Shown piece by piece: positions 1-6,360 of a stretch of 6,397 nt of DNA. A program made the translations under genes and the position numbers. Location: NCBI GenBank assembly GCA_021199145.1, contig JAJQIP010000119.1, positions 7,471 to 13,867 on the forward strand, read 5' to 3'. Positions within the stretch are counted from its first letter, which is position 1; each line of letters starts with the position of its first letter. The DNA is from Porphyromonadaceae bacterium (GTDB lineage: Bacteria; Bacteroidota; Bacteroidia; Bacteroidales; UBA11471). The notes beneath the pieces were generated by a model. That model searched no databases. It had not been told where the DNA came from and saw only the letters and a list, made by a program, of their open reading frames with translations.

Positions 1-1
1 C

Positions 2-1447
2 TATTTGACCATAAACCGGTTGAAGGGAATTATAGAGGAAAACGACATTGAAATGACTGTGACGACTTTTTTCAAAATAGTGAAGAAAATCACGACGGGC
101 ATTTCAGTGCCTTTCGAGGGCGAACCTTTGTCGGGATTGCAAATTATGGGCGTGCTTGAAACGCGTGCCCTTGACTTCGAAAATATAATCATCCTGTCGA
201 TGAACGAAGGGGTTTTCCCGGTAAAGAAAGTGGCCTCTTCCATTATCCCCTATAATTTGCGCAAAGGGTTTGAACTCTCTACGACCGAACATCAGGACAG
301 TATCTATGCGTACTATTTTTATCGGTTGATATCCAGGGCGAAAAGAGTATTCCTGCTCTACGATACCCGTACGGAAAATATGGCTAGCGGAGAGGTCAGC
401 CGCTATGTCTATCAATTGAAATACCACTATCGTTTCGACTTGAAAGAGGAGGTCTCCAACTATTCTGTCGCAGCCAAGGGAAAATATGAGATTGCTGTCC
501 AGAAGGATGAATATGTCCTGCAACAGCTTGCCCGCTATCTTGAGGGTGGCGACCGTTCTTTGTCTGCCAGTGCCATAAATACCTATATTACCTGTCCTTT
601 GCAGTTCTATTTAGGTTATGTCGAGGATTTCAGAAAGGGGGATGAGGTATCGGAAGATGTCGATGCCGCAGTACTCGGCAGTATCTATCATGGAATTATG
701 CAGCGGATTTATGACCGCATGGAGGATAAGAAAATATGGCCTGATGAGCTGAAGGCTATCGAACACGATGACGCTCTGCTTACAACGTACATTGAAGAGG
801 CTTTTGCCAAGAATTACTTTAAGACTCCGCAAAAGATACACTCCCTTTCGGGCAAAAACTATCTGACGGGGGAGGTCATCCGTAAGTATGTGAAAAGGAC
901 GCTTGAGTTCGACCGTTACTATGCCCCCTTTATCTACCTCGAATCGGAACGGAAGATAACGTGTCTGCATCCCATTGACGAAAATCGGAAAGTATCCTTG
1001 AAAGGCTTTATTGACCGTATGGATAAGAAAGATATGCAGATGCGGATTGTCGATTATAAAACGGGAAATGACGACCTCAAGTTCGATACCGTTGAGGAAC
1101 TTTTCGATAAGAGAATGATGAACAGACGCCCCAAAGCGGTCATGCAGGTACTCCTCTATGCGATGATGGTCGCTGAGACGGACAAGCCTGATATCCCTAT
1201 TAAACCGGCCATCTATCGGATACAGAAGCTCTATTCGGATGAAAAATGGGAGACCTGTATAAAAATGAAAGGCCTTGCGATGGATAATTTTAGAAAAATA
1301 GAGGAACCTTTCCGTTTAGCCTTTAACTGGTGTCTGCACGAGATTTTCAATCCCGATATTCCCTTTTTCCAACAGATAGATACGGGGAATTGGAGCCATT
1401 GTTCTTATTGCACCTTCGCCTCGATTTGTCAACAGATGACAAAATGA
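2..1447 (+). CDS. AddB-like PD-(D/E)XK nuclease/helicase subunit, C-terminal part (5' end outside window)
   Basis: The reading frame is already open at base 2, so this is the 3' part of a larger gene. About 480 residues are visible, counted from the TTG at base 5, which is probably not the start. The family is the AddB-type partner of the AddAB (RecBCD-like) double-strand-break repair complex, which degrades one DNA strand at broken ends in the cytoplasm. Residues 45-120 (LETRALDFENIIILSMNEG) look like the end of a UvrD-type helicase fold. Residues 186-475 form the nuclease domain: H229 in GSIYHG, D337 in GFIDRMD, D350-Y351-K352 in VDYKTG and Q381 in MQVLLYA. Four cysteines, C197 then C466, C469 and C475, have the C...CxxCx5C arrangement that binds a [4Fe-4S] cluster in AddB. 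All nuclease residues look intact. The gene ends 18 bp from the convergent proS. Whether an addA gene sits upstream cannot be seen. Other Fe-S Cas4-like nucleases are less likely because of the helicase-like portion. Confidence 0.88.
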   Translation, partial: YLTINRLKGIIEENDIEMTVTTFFKIVKKITTGISVPFEGEPLSGLQIMGVLETRALDFENIIILSMNEGVFPVKKVASSIIPYNLRKGFELSTTEHQDSIYAYYFYRLISRAKRVFLLYDTRTENMASGEVSRYVYQLKYHYRFDLKEEVSNYSVAAKGKYEIAVQKDEYVLQQLARYLEGGDRSLSASAINTYITCPLQFYLGYVEDFRKGDEVSEDVDAAVLGSIYHGIMQRIYDRMEDKKIWPDELKAIEHDDALLTTYIEEAFAKNYFKTPQKIHSLSGKNYLTGEVIRKYVKRTLEFDRYYAPFIYLESERKITCLHPIDENRKVSLKGFIDRMDKKDMQMRIVDYKTGNDDLKFDTVEELFDKRMMNRRPKAVMQVLLYAMMVAETDKPDIPIKPAIYRIQKLYSDEKWETCIKMKGLAMDNFRKIEEPFRLAFNWCLHEIFNPDIPFFQQIDTGNWSHCSYCTFASICQQMTK

Positions 1448-1465
1448 CCCCTTGCCGGGAAAACC

Positions 1466-2947
1466 TTAATAGGCACGGGCAAAGAGTACCCGGCGAGCGG
1501 CAGGTTTACCGGTTACCATGCATTTCCCGGGTGTGGTGTCTCCCTCGAAAGGAATGCACCGTATTGTCGCTTTGGTCTCCTCTTTGACACGGGCTTCTGT
1601 TTCGGGAGTCCCGTCCCAATAGGCGAGAAGGAAGCCGCCTTCTTCGATTTTCTCCTTGAACTCATCATACGAGTTGACCTCGATGATGTGGTTAGCTCGG
1701 TAATCGTAGGCCTTTTTGTAGATATTCCCTTGAATCTCCTCCAGAAGGTCTTTGACCAGTGACTCGACATTGTCGCAACTGCAGGTCTTTTTCTCCAAGG
1801 TATCCCGCCGCATGATTTCTACGGTATTGTTTTCAAGGTCCCGACCGCCGATGACCAACCGTACGGGAACGCCCTTTAATTCGTAGTCGGCGAACTTGAA
1901 TCCGGGTCGTTTGTTGTCGGCGTTATCGTATTTTACCGATATTCCCAATGCTTTGAGCCTCTCCACGATACCGGAGGCTTTCTCGTCAATCTGAGCCAGT
2001 TGCTCGGCGCTTTTGTAGATAGGTACAATCACTACTTGTATTGGAGCAAGATGCGGAGGCAACACAAGTCCGTTATCGTCGGAGTGGGTCATGATGAGGG
2101 CCCCCATCAAGCGGGTAGAGACTCCCCAGGACGTCGCCCACACATATTCAAGCTGGTTCTCCTTGTTCACGAACTGCACGTCAAAAGCTTTGGCGAAATT
2201 CTGTCCTAAGAAATGCGATGTCCCTGCCTGTAAAGCCTTGCCGTCTTGCATCATGGCTTCGATGGTGTAGGTCTCTAAGGCTCCGGCAAAGCGCTCTGTA
2301 GGTGATTTTACCCCTTTGATAACGGGCATTGCCATATATTTCTCGGCAAATTCGGCATAAATATTGAGCATTTTCAGGGCTTCGGCCTCGGCCTCTTCCC
2401 GTGTGGCGTGGGCGGTATGCCCCTCTTGCCACAGGAATTCCGCTGTCCGTAAGAAAAGACGGGTTCTCATTTCCCAACGTAAGACATTGGCCCATTGGTT
2501 ACAAAGAATGGGCAGGTCACGATACGAATGAATCCAGTTTTTATAGGTACTCCATATAATGGTCTCTGAAGTAGGACGGATTATCAACTCCTCTTCGAGA
2601 CGGGCCGCCGGGTCGACTACAACACCTGAACCGTCAGCGGACGTTTTCAGGCGGTAGTGGGTTACCACGGCACACTCTTTGGCAAAACCCTCCACATGTT
2701 CGGCCTCTCGGCTCAGAAACGATTTCGGAATCAACAGAGGAAAGTAGGCGTTGACGTGTCCGGTAGCTTTGAACATATCGTCAAGTTGGCGTTGCATTTT
2801 TTCCCAAATGGCATATCCATAAGGTTTTATGACCATACACCCCCGTACGGCCGATTGCTCGGCGAGATCGGCTTTGACGACCAAATCGTTATACCATTGC
2901 GAATAGTTCTCACTGCGTTTCGTCAACTCTTTCAATTCTGCTGCCAT
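1466..2947 (-). CDS. proS: Prolyl-tRNA synthetase, archaeal/eukaryotic type (class II aaRS)
   Basis: This enzyme charges tRNA-Pro with proline using ATP in the cytoplasm. The 493-residue product is full length for the type that lacks the large editing insertion and carries a C-terminal extension ending in Tyr (RVLFARAY). The catalytic core runs from about residue 20 to 300. Motif 1 lies in 44-75 (GYAIWEKMQ, YFPLLIPKSF), the proline-site RPTSE is at 124-128, motif 2 spans 157-180 (LRWEMRTR, FLWQEGHTAH) and the motif 3 region spans 273-302 (TSWGVSTR, GLVLPPHLAP). The anticodon-binding domain covers about 304-405, followed by the C-terminal domain. The ATG at 2947 was chosen over an in-frame extension to 3040 because the family N-terminus (KELTKRSENYSQWYNDLV) follows it and a -7 element lies just upstream. 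A weak AAGG precedes it by 6 nt. In the C-terminal domain, three of the four expected zinc cysteines are replaced (D445, T450, T479; C476 is kept), which suggests no zinc is bound. The gene stands alone and runs convergently into the AddB-like gene. Confidence 0.97.
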   Translation of the reverse strand: MAAELKELTKRSENYSQWYNDLVVKADLAEQSAVRGCMVIKPYGYAIWEKMQRQLDDMFKATGHVNAYFPLLIPKSFLSREAEHVEGFAKECAVVTHYRLKTSADGSGVVVDPAARLEEELIIRPTSETIIWSTYKNWIHSYRDLPILCNQWANVLRWEMRTRLFLRTAEFLWQEGHTAHATREEAEAEALKMLNIYAEFAEKYMAMPVIKGVKSPTERFAGALETYTIEAMMQDGKALQAGTSHFLGQNFAKAFDVQFVNKENQLEYVWATSWGVSTRLMGALIMTHSDDNGLVLPPHLAPIQVVIVPIYKSAEQLAQIDEKASGIVERLKALGISVKYDNADNKRPGFKFADYELKGVPVRLVIGGRDLENNTVEIMRRDTLEKKTCSCDNVESLVKDLLEEIQGNIYKKAYDYRANHIIEVNSYDEFKEKIEEGGFLLAYWDGTPETEARVKEETKATIRCIPFEGDTTPGKCMVTGKPAARRVLFARAY

Positions 2948-2973
2948 AGTGTACCTTTTTTGAAATTGGTTTG

Positions 2974-2981
2974 CAAAGATA
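2974..2981 (-). promoter_or_regulatory. Candidate Bacteroidetes -7 promoter element, proximal to proS
   Basis: Read on the minus strand this is TATCTTTG followed by CA, a full match to the TAnnTTTG element recognised by the primary sigma factor of Bacteroidetes. It lies 26 bp before the proS ATG, implying a leader of roughly 20 nt. No clean TTTG -33 box is visible at the usual 19-21 bp upstream, so the assignment rests on the -7 motif and its position. Confidence 0.6.
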
Positions 2982-3016
2982 GGAAAATCATTCTCGGTTT
3001 GCCCTCTTTTTAACCA

Positions 3017-3024
3017 CAAAGGTA
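3017..3024 (-). promoter_or_regulatory. Second candidate -7 element for proS (distal)
   Basis: On the minus strand this reads TACCTTTG followed by TG, again a full TAnnTTTG match. It lies 43 bp upstream of the proximal element and would give a proS leader of about 60-65 nt. The -33 region is not canonical. A pair of 8-bp direct repeats (3028-3045) lies immediately upstream. It could be a genuine second start site or a chance occurrence of the motif. Confidence 0.4.
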
Positions 3025-3027
3025 ACA

Positions 3028-3045
3028 CAATTTCCGGCAATTTCC
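3028..3045. repeat. Short direct repeat CAATTTCC, 10-bp period, near the distal proS promoter
   Basis: CAATTTCC occurs at 3028-3035 and again at 3038-3045, separated by GG. The 10-bp period puts both copies on nearly the same face of the helix, and they lie between the -7 and -33 regions of the distal proS promoter candidate. This is a typical geometry for an operator, but the repeat is short and could be chance. No regulator is suggested by the neighbours. Confidence 0.3.
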
Positions 3046-3174
3046 ATCGGTTGAGTTACGGGTAGAGGAGGATAAACGAATGATTTTATCAGGTGCAGAT
3101 AACAATTTACGGCATATAGCGATTTTAAGAGTTTAAATTATCAAAAATTGTGATTAGTATGGAGAAAAAGTCAC

Positions 3175-3182
3175 TACCTTTG
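3175..3182 (+). promoter_or_regulatory. Candidate Bacteroidetes -7 promoter element for the membrane protein gene
   Basis: TACCTTTG followed by CG matches TAnnTTTG exactly and ends 22 bp before the ATG at 3205. Transcription would start near 3187-3189, leaving a leader of only about 16-18 nt, most of it taken up by the Shine-Dalgarno sequence. A TTG at 3148-3150 is the nearest -33-like match, but the 24-bp spacing is longer than usual. Confidence 0.65.
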
Positions 3183-3192
3183 CGCCCTGAAA

Positions 3193-3200
3193 AAAGGAGG
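3193..3200 (+). promoter_or_regulatory. Strong Shine-Dalgarno sequence for the membrane protein gene
   Basis: AAAGGAGG is a near-perfect complement to the 16S rRNA 3' end and lies 4 nt before the ATG at 3205, which fixes that start. Bacteroidetes genes usually have weak or no Shine-Dalgarno sequences, and the other genes in this window follow that rule, so this site stands out. The spacing is slightly short. Confidence 0.75.
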
Positions 3201-3204
3201 CGTA

Positions 3205-3855
3205 ATGAAAAGTCTGGTTTTCAAAAGGTATCTTTTAATGTTTTTCGCTGTATGCATTAATGCTTTTGGAATTGTTTTCATTATAAAGGCCGCTTTGGGT
3301 TCTTCGCCTATCTCTACGGTTCCTTACGTGATGAGTCTTGTTACTCCCCTCTCTTTCGGCGGTTATACCTTCATACTCAATATAGCTTTCATCCTTATTG
3401 AGATGGCTCTCATGGGGAAGGAACGAGTTCGTGCCAGAAAATATGACCTGATGTGTCAGATACCTATCGTTGTAGTGTTCAGCTCTTTCACCGATATCAG
3501 TATGTATTTGCTGAGGAACTTCAATCCTACGACCTATTGGGAGATGGTGGTGAGTCTTGTCGTGGGTTGCGTGATATTGGCTATCGGCATCGGTTGGGCT
3601 GTGAAGGCCAATGTTTCGATGAATCCCGGTGAATACTTGGTGAATGTGATAAGCAAGCGTTTCAACCATGTTTTTGGGAATGTTAAGTTGTGTTTTGATA
3701 CAACGTGTGTGATAGTGGCGATTATCCTTTCGTTGACACTATTGCATGCAATTGAGGGTATCCGGGAGGGAACGATTATCTCGGCTCTGCTCGTCGGTCC
3801 GTTGGAAAGGCTGTTTACACCGGCGTGGAACATATTTAATCGATTTCTGTCGTGA
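3205..3855 (+). CDS. YczE/DUF6198-type integral membrane protein
   Basis: The 216-residue protein is mostly hydrophobic and probably sits in the inner membrane. Helices are likely at about residues 8-29, 51-70, 85-103, 112-133 and 163-182, with a possible sixth near 188-205. Family hallmarks are IKAALGSSPIS after the first helix (27-37), VKANVSMNPGEY (133-144) and REGTIISALLVGPLERLF near the C-terminus. These match the YczE/YyaS/DUF6198 group; the role of that family is not established, and a transport function is only a guess. Residues 27-44 and 133-150 resemble each other (K, A, P, V and S conserved in register), pointing to an internal duplication. The basic loop GKERVRARK (71-79) is probably cytoplasmic. 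The start is secured by a strong Shine-Dalgarno sequence and a nearby -7 element. The gene diverges from proS and is followed by hairpins and a separate promoter, so it is probably monocistronic. Confidence 0.85.
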   Translation: MKSLVFKRYLLMFFAVCINAFGIVFIIKAALGSSPISTVPYVMSLVTPLSFGGYTFILNIAFILIEMALMGKERVRARKYDLMCQIPIVVVFSSFTDISMYLLRNFNPTTYWEMVVSLVVGCVILAIGIGWAVKANVSMNPGEYLVNVISKRFNHVFGNVKLCFDTTCVIVAIILSLTLLHAIEGIREGTIISALLVGPLERLFTPAWNIFNRFLS

Positions 3856-3873
3856 AAAGTCAACGACTTTTCA
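3853..3873. terminator. Perfect 9-bp inverted repeat overlapping the membrane protein stop codon
   Basis: TGAAAAGTC, a 3-nt loop (AAC), then GACTTTTCA forms a perfect 9-bp stem whose first three bases are the TGA stop codon. The stem is A/T-rich and is followed by AAAATTT rather than a T run, so it is not a textbook intrinsic terminator. It may help stabilise the mRNA 3' end or act together with the second hairpin at 3982-4011. Confidence 0.4.
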
Positions 3874-3981
3874 AAATTTGGAATTGCCTTTTGGCCGTTT
3901 GATTTCTTGTTTCTGTATAGGAAGAGTCCCCGTATGTCGTACTTGATAGTTGGCTCTACACCGGAGAAATGATTATGTGGG

Positions 3982-4024
3982 GTATGTTTCCCGTTGGATA
4001 GGGAGCCATACGGAAAAATTTTTT
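3982..4024 (+). terminator. Candidate intrinsic terminator between the membrane protein and radical SAM genes
   Basis: GTATG (3982-3986) pairs with CATAC (4007-4011), and the stem continues inward with TTCCC (3988-3992) against GGGAG (4001-4005), including one G-U pair and one mismatch, around an 8-nt loop. Seven bases later there is a run of six T (4019-4024). This could end the transcript of the upstream gene 127 bp after its stop. The T run also abuts the -7 element at 4024-4031, so the structure sits in the core region of the next promoter. Confidence 0.45.
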
Positions 4025-4031
4025 ACCTTTG
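4024..4031 (+). promoter_or_regulatory. Candidate Bacteroidetes -7 promoter element for the radical SAM/glycosyltransferase operon
   Basis: TACCTTTG followed by TA matches TAnnTTTG exactly, 50 bp before the ATG at 4082, giving a leader of about 40-45 nt. No TTTG is present at the standard -33 distance; the nearest TTG (3994-3996) is too far and lies in the loop of the upstream hairpin. The leader is too short for a cobalamin riboswitch. Confidence 0.6.
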
Positions 4032-4081
4032 TAAACAGAACCATTAGGACCTCGTCACATTCGGTTACGGCAGATAGTACC

Positions 4082-5527
4082 ATGAAAATAACATTCCTCA
4101 CACCTCCTTCTTTGGATAAGTTCAAACCGGCAGAGCGCACAGCGGGTTGTACTCGGGTCGTGTACGATATGGTCAATATCTACGAATTGACGGTGGCCGC
4201 TTTGTTGGAGAAGAGGGGCTTTGATGTGCGTTACAAAAATTTTGTACTGGAGGGCAAGTCGGGAGACGACTGTTTCGCCTTTTTGCGGGAGGACGACAGC
4301 GACTGTTATTGTTTCTGGACGGTCAATCTCTCCATCCCGACCGACCGGCAGGTACAAGCGTTTATATATAAGCAAAGACCATCTGCACGGACTCTCTTTT
4401 TAGGGCCTGGAGCCACCTATTTTACTGCGGCGCTTTTGGATAATTCCTCAGCGATAGTGGTCCGGGGAGAACCGGAGGAGACGGTAGAAGAGTTGTGCCT
4501 TTTGTTGGAGAAAGGAGCGGAGTGGCGAGGCATACGGGGCATCTCTTATCGGGAGGTGGAGAGCGGACGTATTGTGCACAATCCTTCCCGCCCCTTGATA
4601 AAAGACTTGGACAAACTTCCTTTTCCGGCCATTCATTTTGTCCGGTCGTACACTTTCTCCAATCCGAAGTTGAAGGTATCGCCTTATATGGCGATGGTCA
4701 CTTCCCGCAATTGTCCGTTCCACTGCATCTATTGCGTTCCCAGTTCGCTTACTTTTGCGCGGGAGATAGAGTATAAGCGGGAACACGATGGCAAGAAACC
4801 GCCTGTCGGTTTCCGTTCCCCGGAGAATGTCGTGGCGGAGATAGAGAGTCTTGCTGCTCAGGGATATAGGGCCATCGGTTTTATGGACGATAATTTTATT
4901 GTCACGGTTGACCGTTTGCGGACTATCGGAGAGGCGTTGAAGAGGCATCGGATAGTATGGGGATGCCAGGCCCGTGTAGATGCCATTGACGAGCAGATTG
5001 CCGCCCTTTTGCACGAATACGGTTGCCGTTATGTGGACTTGGGAGTGGAATCGTTCAACGACGATATTCTGCGCTATATCCGAAAGGGAATAACCACAGC
5101 CCAAATTTATGCTTCTATCGCTTTGTTGAAAAAATATCATGTTCCCGTCAAACTGAACATTCTGATAGGAACAAGTCCGATAGAGACCGAAGAGACGATA
5201 AAAGACACTTTGCGTAAGGCCAAGAAATTGAAGGTCGACCAGGTGATGTTCAACATTGTATCGCCTTTCCCGGGTACGGAATTTTATGAACAGGCCAAAA
5301 AGAATGGCTGGATAGAGGGAGGGGAGTATGTCCCGACCGATGTGCAGCGGGATTCCATTCTGAGCTATCCGCATTTGTCCTCTACGCAGATGGAGAGGCT
5401 GCTTTTCCGGAACAATCTGCGGTTTTTCCTTTCCCCTTCGTTCATATGGCAGAACATACGGAAATTCTCCTCGTTCAAGGATTTTAGAATTGCTTTGAAA
5501 GCCTTGAAAATCAAATTATTCGGTTGA
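4082..5527 (+). CDS. Radical SAM enzyme with N-terminal B12-binding-like domain
   Basis: The 481-residue length is typical of cobalamin-domain radical SAM enzymes of the BchE-like class. Residues 1-180 form a Rossmann-like B12-binding-type domain, recognised by the MKITFLTPPS opening, LGPG at 107-110, VVRGEPEETVEEL (126-138) and the linker DLDKLPFPA (175-183). The catalytic domain follows: CX3CX2C at C211, C215 and C218 ligates the [4Fe-4S] cluster that cleaves S-adenosylmethionine. Later barrel elements include GFMDDNF (266-272), YVDLGVES (317-324) and SPFPGTEFY (394-402). The B12 domain has no histidine before residue 166, so the DxHxxG cobalt ligand is missing. The ATG at 4082 is preferred to an extension back to 3950, which would begin upstream of the -7 element. 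The stop overlaps the next gene by 4 bp. Members catalyse methyl transfers, ring closures or other C-C/C-N chemistry. The substrate here is unknown; pairing with a glycosyltransferase suggests a lipid or glycan-linked target (inference). Confidence 0.9.
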   Translation: MKITFLTPPSLDKFKPAERTAGCTRVVYDMVNIYELTVAALLEKRGFDVRYKNFVLEGKSGDDCFAFLREDDSDCYCFWTVNLSIPTDRQVQAFIYKQRPSARTLFLGPGATYFTAALLDNSSAIVVRGEPEETVEELCLLLEKGAEWRGIRGISYREVESGRIVHNPSRPLIKDLDKLPFPAIHFVRSYTFSNPKLKVSPYMAMVTSRNCPFHCIYCVPSSLTFAREIEYKREHDGKKPPVGFRSPENVVAEIESLAAQGYRAIGFMDDNFIVTVDRLRTIGEALKRHRIVWGCQARVDAIDEQIAALLHEYGCRYVDLGVESFNDDILRYIRKGITTAQIYASIALLKKYHVPVKLNILIGTSPIETEETIKDTLRKAKKLKVDQVMFNIVSPFPGTEFYEQAKKNGWIEGGEYVPTDVQRDSILSYPHLSSTQMERLLFRNNLRFFLSPSFIWQNIRKFSSFKDFRIALKALKIKLFG

Positions 5528-6327
5528 CCGTGGAACTGAGTGTTGTCTTGATTACCTGGAATTCGGAAAGCTATGTTACCGCTTGTCTGGACTCCTTGTG
5601 GACGGCCACGGAGGGAGTGGAGCGGGAAATCCTGTTGGTCGATAACGGTTCGACTGACGCTACCCGTGAACTTCTGCAGCCCTATATAGCCCGGAAAGAG
5701 GTGCGCTATTTTCCCCAACCGAAAAACCTTGGTGTGGCAAAAGCCCGCAATATCGGTTTGCGGGAGGCTCGGGGAAAATATATCTGGTTGTTGGATATAG
5801 ATACTGTGGTGAATCGGGAGGCGTTCACGGCCATGAGGGATTACCTGGAAAGAGACGCCCTTTGCGGAATATGCGGCTGTATGTTGAAAAACGCAGCGGG
5901 AGAGGTGCAGGAGAGTTGTCGTCGTTATCCGACCTTCCGCTATAAATTATATAACGTAGGAGAATCGCTTTGTGGCAAGTGGAGGCTCGGAAGGCGGTTT
6001 AACCGTAAGAACCAAAGTCAGTTTTATCATCGGGAAATGGCGTCGGGTAGGCCGTTCTATGTGGAGTATATTATCGGGGCCAACCAGCTAATCCGACGGG
6101 AGGTGATTGAACAGGTCGGCTATCTGGACGAGCGGATTTTTTATGGTCCGGAAGATGCCGATTTCTGTCTGCGGGCAAACGCTGCCGGTTGGAGGGTCGC
6201 CTATCTTCCTGAAGTCTCCTTTTTACATGCCTATCAACGGCTCACCGACAAGCGCCTCTTTTCCCGTATGGCTTGGCTTCACACGAAAGCCCTCCTTTAT
6301 TTCTTCCGTAAACATCGGATGTTTTGA
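5524..6327 (+). CDS. Family 2 glycosyltransferase (rhamnosyltransferase-like GT-A fold)
   Basis: The 267-residue protein transfers a sugar from a nucleotide donor, probably on the cytoplasmic face because no membrane helix is evident. The GT-A fold is clear: SVVLITWNSESYV at 6-18, VDNGSTD at 39-45 for nucleotide binding, NLGVAKARNIGL at 68-79, the metal-binding DID at 91-93, GANQLIRREV at 185-194 and the catalytic-base region GPEDADFCLR at 208-217, then H235. This pattern is closest to the WbbL/rhamnosyltransferase-like GT2 group, though the sugar cannot be predicted. No ATG occurs before codon 104, so the start must be non-ATG: TTG at 5524, which overlaps the upstream TGA as TTGA, or GTG at 5530, two codons later. 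The 4-bp overlap implies co-transcription and translational coupling with the radical SAM gene. A cell-envelope polysaccharide or glycolipid role is inferred from family and context. Confidence 0.9.
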   Translation: MTVELSVVLITWNSESYVTACLDSLWTATEGVEREILLVDNGSTDATRELLQPYIARKEVRYFPQPKNLGVAKARNIGLREARGKYIWLLDIDTVVNREAFTAMRDYLERDALCGICGCMLKNAAGEVQESCRRYPTFRYKLYNVGESLCGKWRLGRRFNRKNQSQFYHREMASGRPFYVEYIIGANQLIRREVIEQVGYLDERIFYGPEDADFCLRANAAGWRVAYLPEVSFLHAYQRLTDKRLFSRMAWLHTKALLYFFRKHRMF

Positions 6328-6360
6328 GAAGAGGGTAGGGGGAGCCTACTTTGGTTCTCT
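6326..6360. terminator. Imperfect two-step hairpin after the glycosyltransferase gene
   Basis: GAGAA (6326-6330) can pair with TTCTC (6355-6359), and inside it GTAGG (6335-6339) pairs with CCTAC (6345-6349), separated by internal loops. The structure starts at the stop codon and is followed by an A/T-rich stretch (TAAATATA) without a clear T run. It may mark the end of the operon; the case is weak. Confidence 0.3.

Noticed and set aside
1448..1465. Bidirectional terminator in the gap between the AddB-like gene and proS
   Set aside because: The 18-bp gap holds no convincing stem or T run. Termination there may occur, but the sequence does not show how.
2948..3040. N-terminal extension of proS by 31 codons
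   Set aside because: The extension does not resemble ProRS, would run through both -7 promoter candidates, and the conserved N-terminus begins just after the ATG at 2947.
3235..3669. A 144-codon open frame on the minus strand opposite the membrane protein
   Set aside because: It is antisense to a well-supported gene and its His/Arg-rich translation is typical of the reverse of a hydrophobic coding sequence.
3874..3981. A tRNA or small gene in the gap after the membrane protein
   Set aside because: No cloverleaf with a TTCGA-type T loop could be formed, and the open frame spanning it is a shadow of the upstream gene without a credible start.
3950..4081. N-terminal extension of the radical SAM protein by 44 codons
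   Set aside because: It would start upstream of the -7 element at 4024-4031 and adds sequence unlike the family, whose proteins begin at MKITFLTPPS-type starts.
4032..4081. Cobalamin riboswitch controlling the B12-type radical SAM gene
   Set aside because: Only about 45 nt of leader follow the promoter candidate, and no B12-box-like sequence was seen there or in the 3874-3981 gap.
4448..5374. A 308-codon open frame on the minus strand opposite the radical SAM gene
   Set aside because: It lies entirely antisense to a gene with clear family motifs, has no recognisable domain, and its length follows from the G-rich codon usage of the plus strand.
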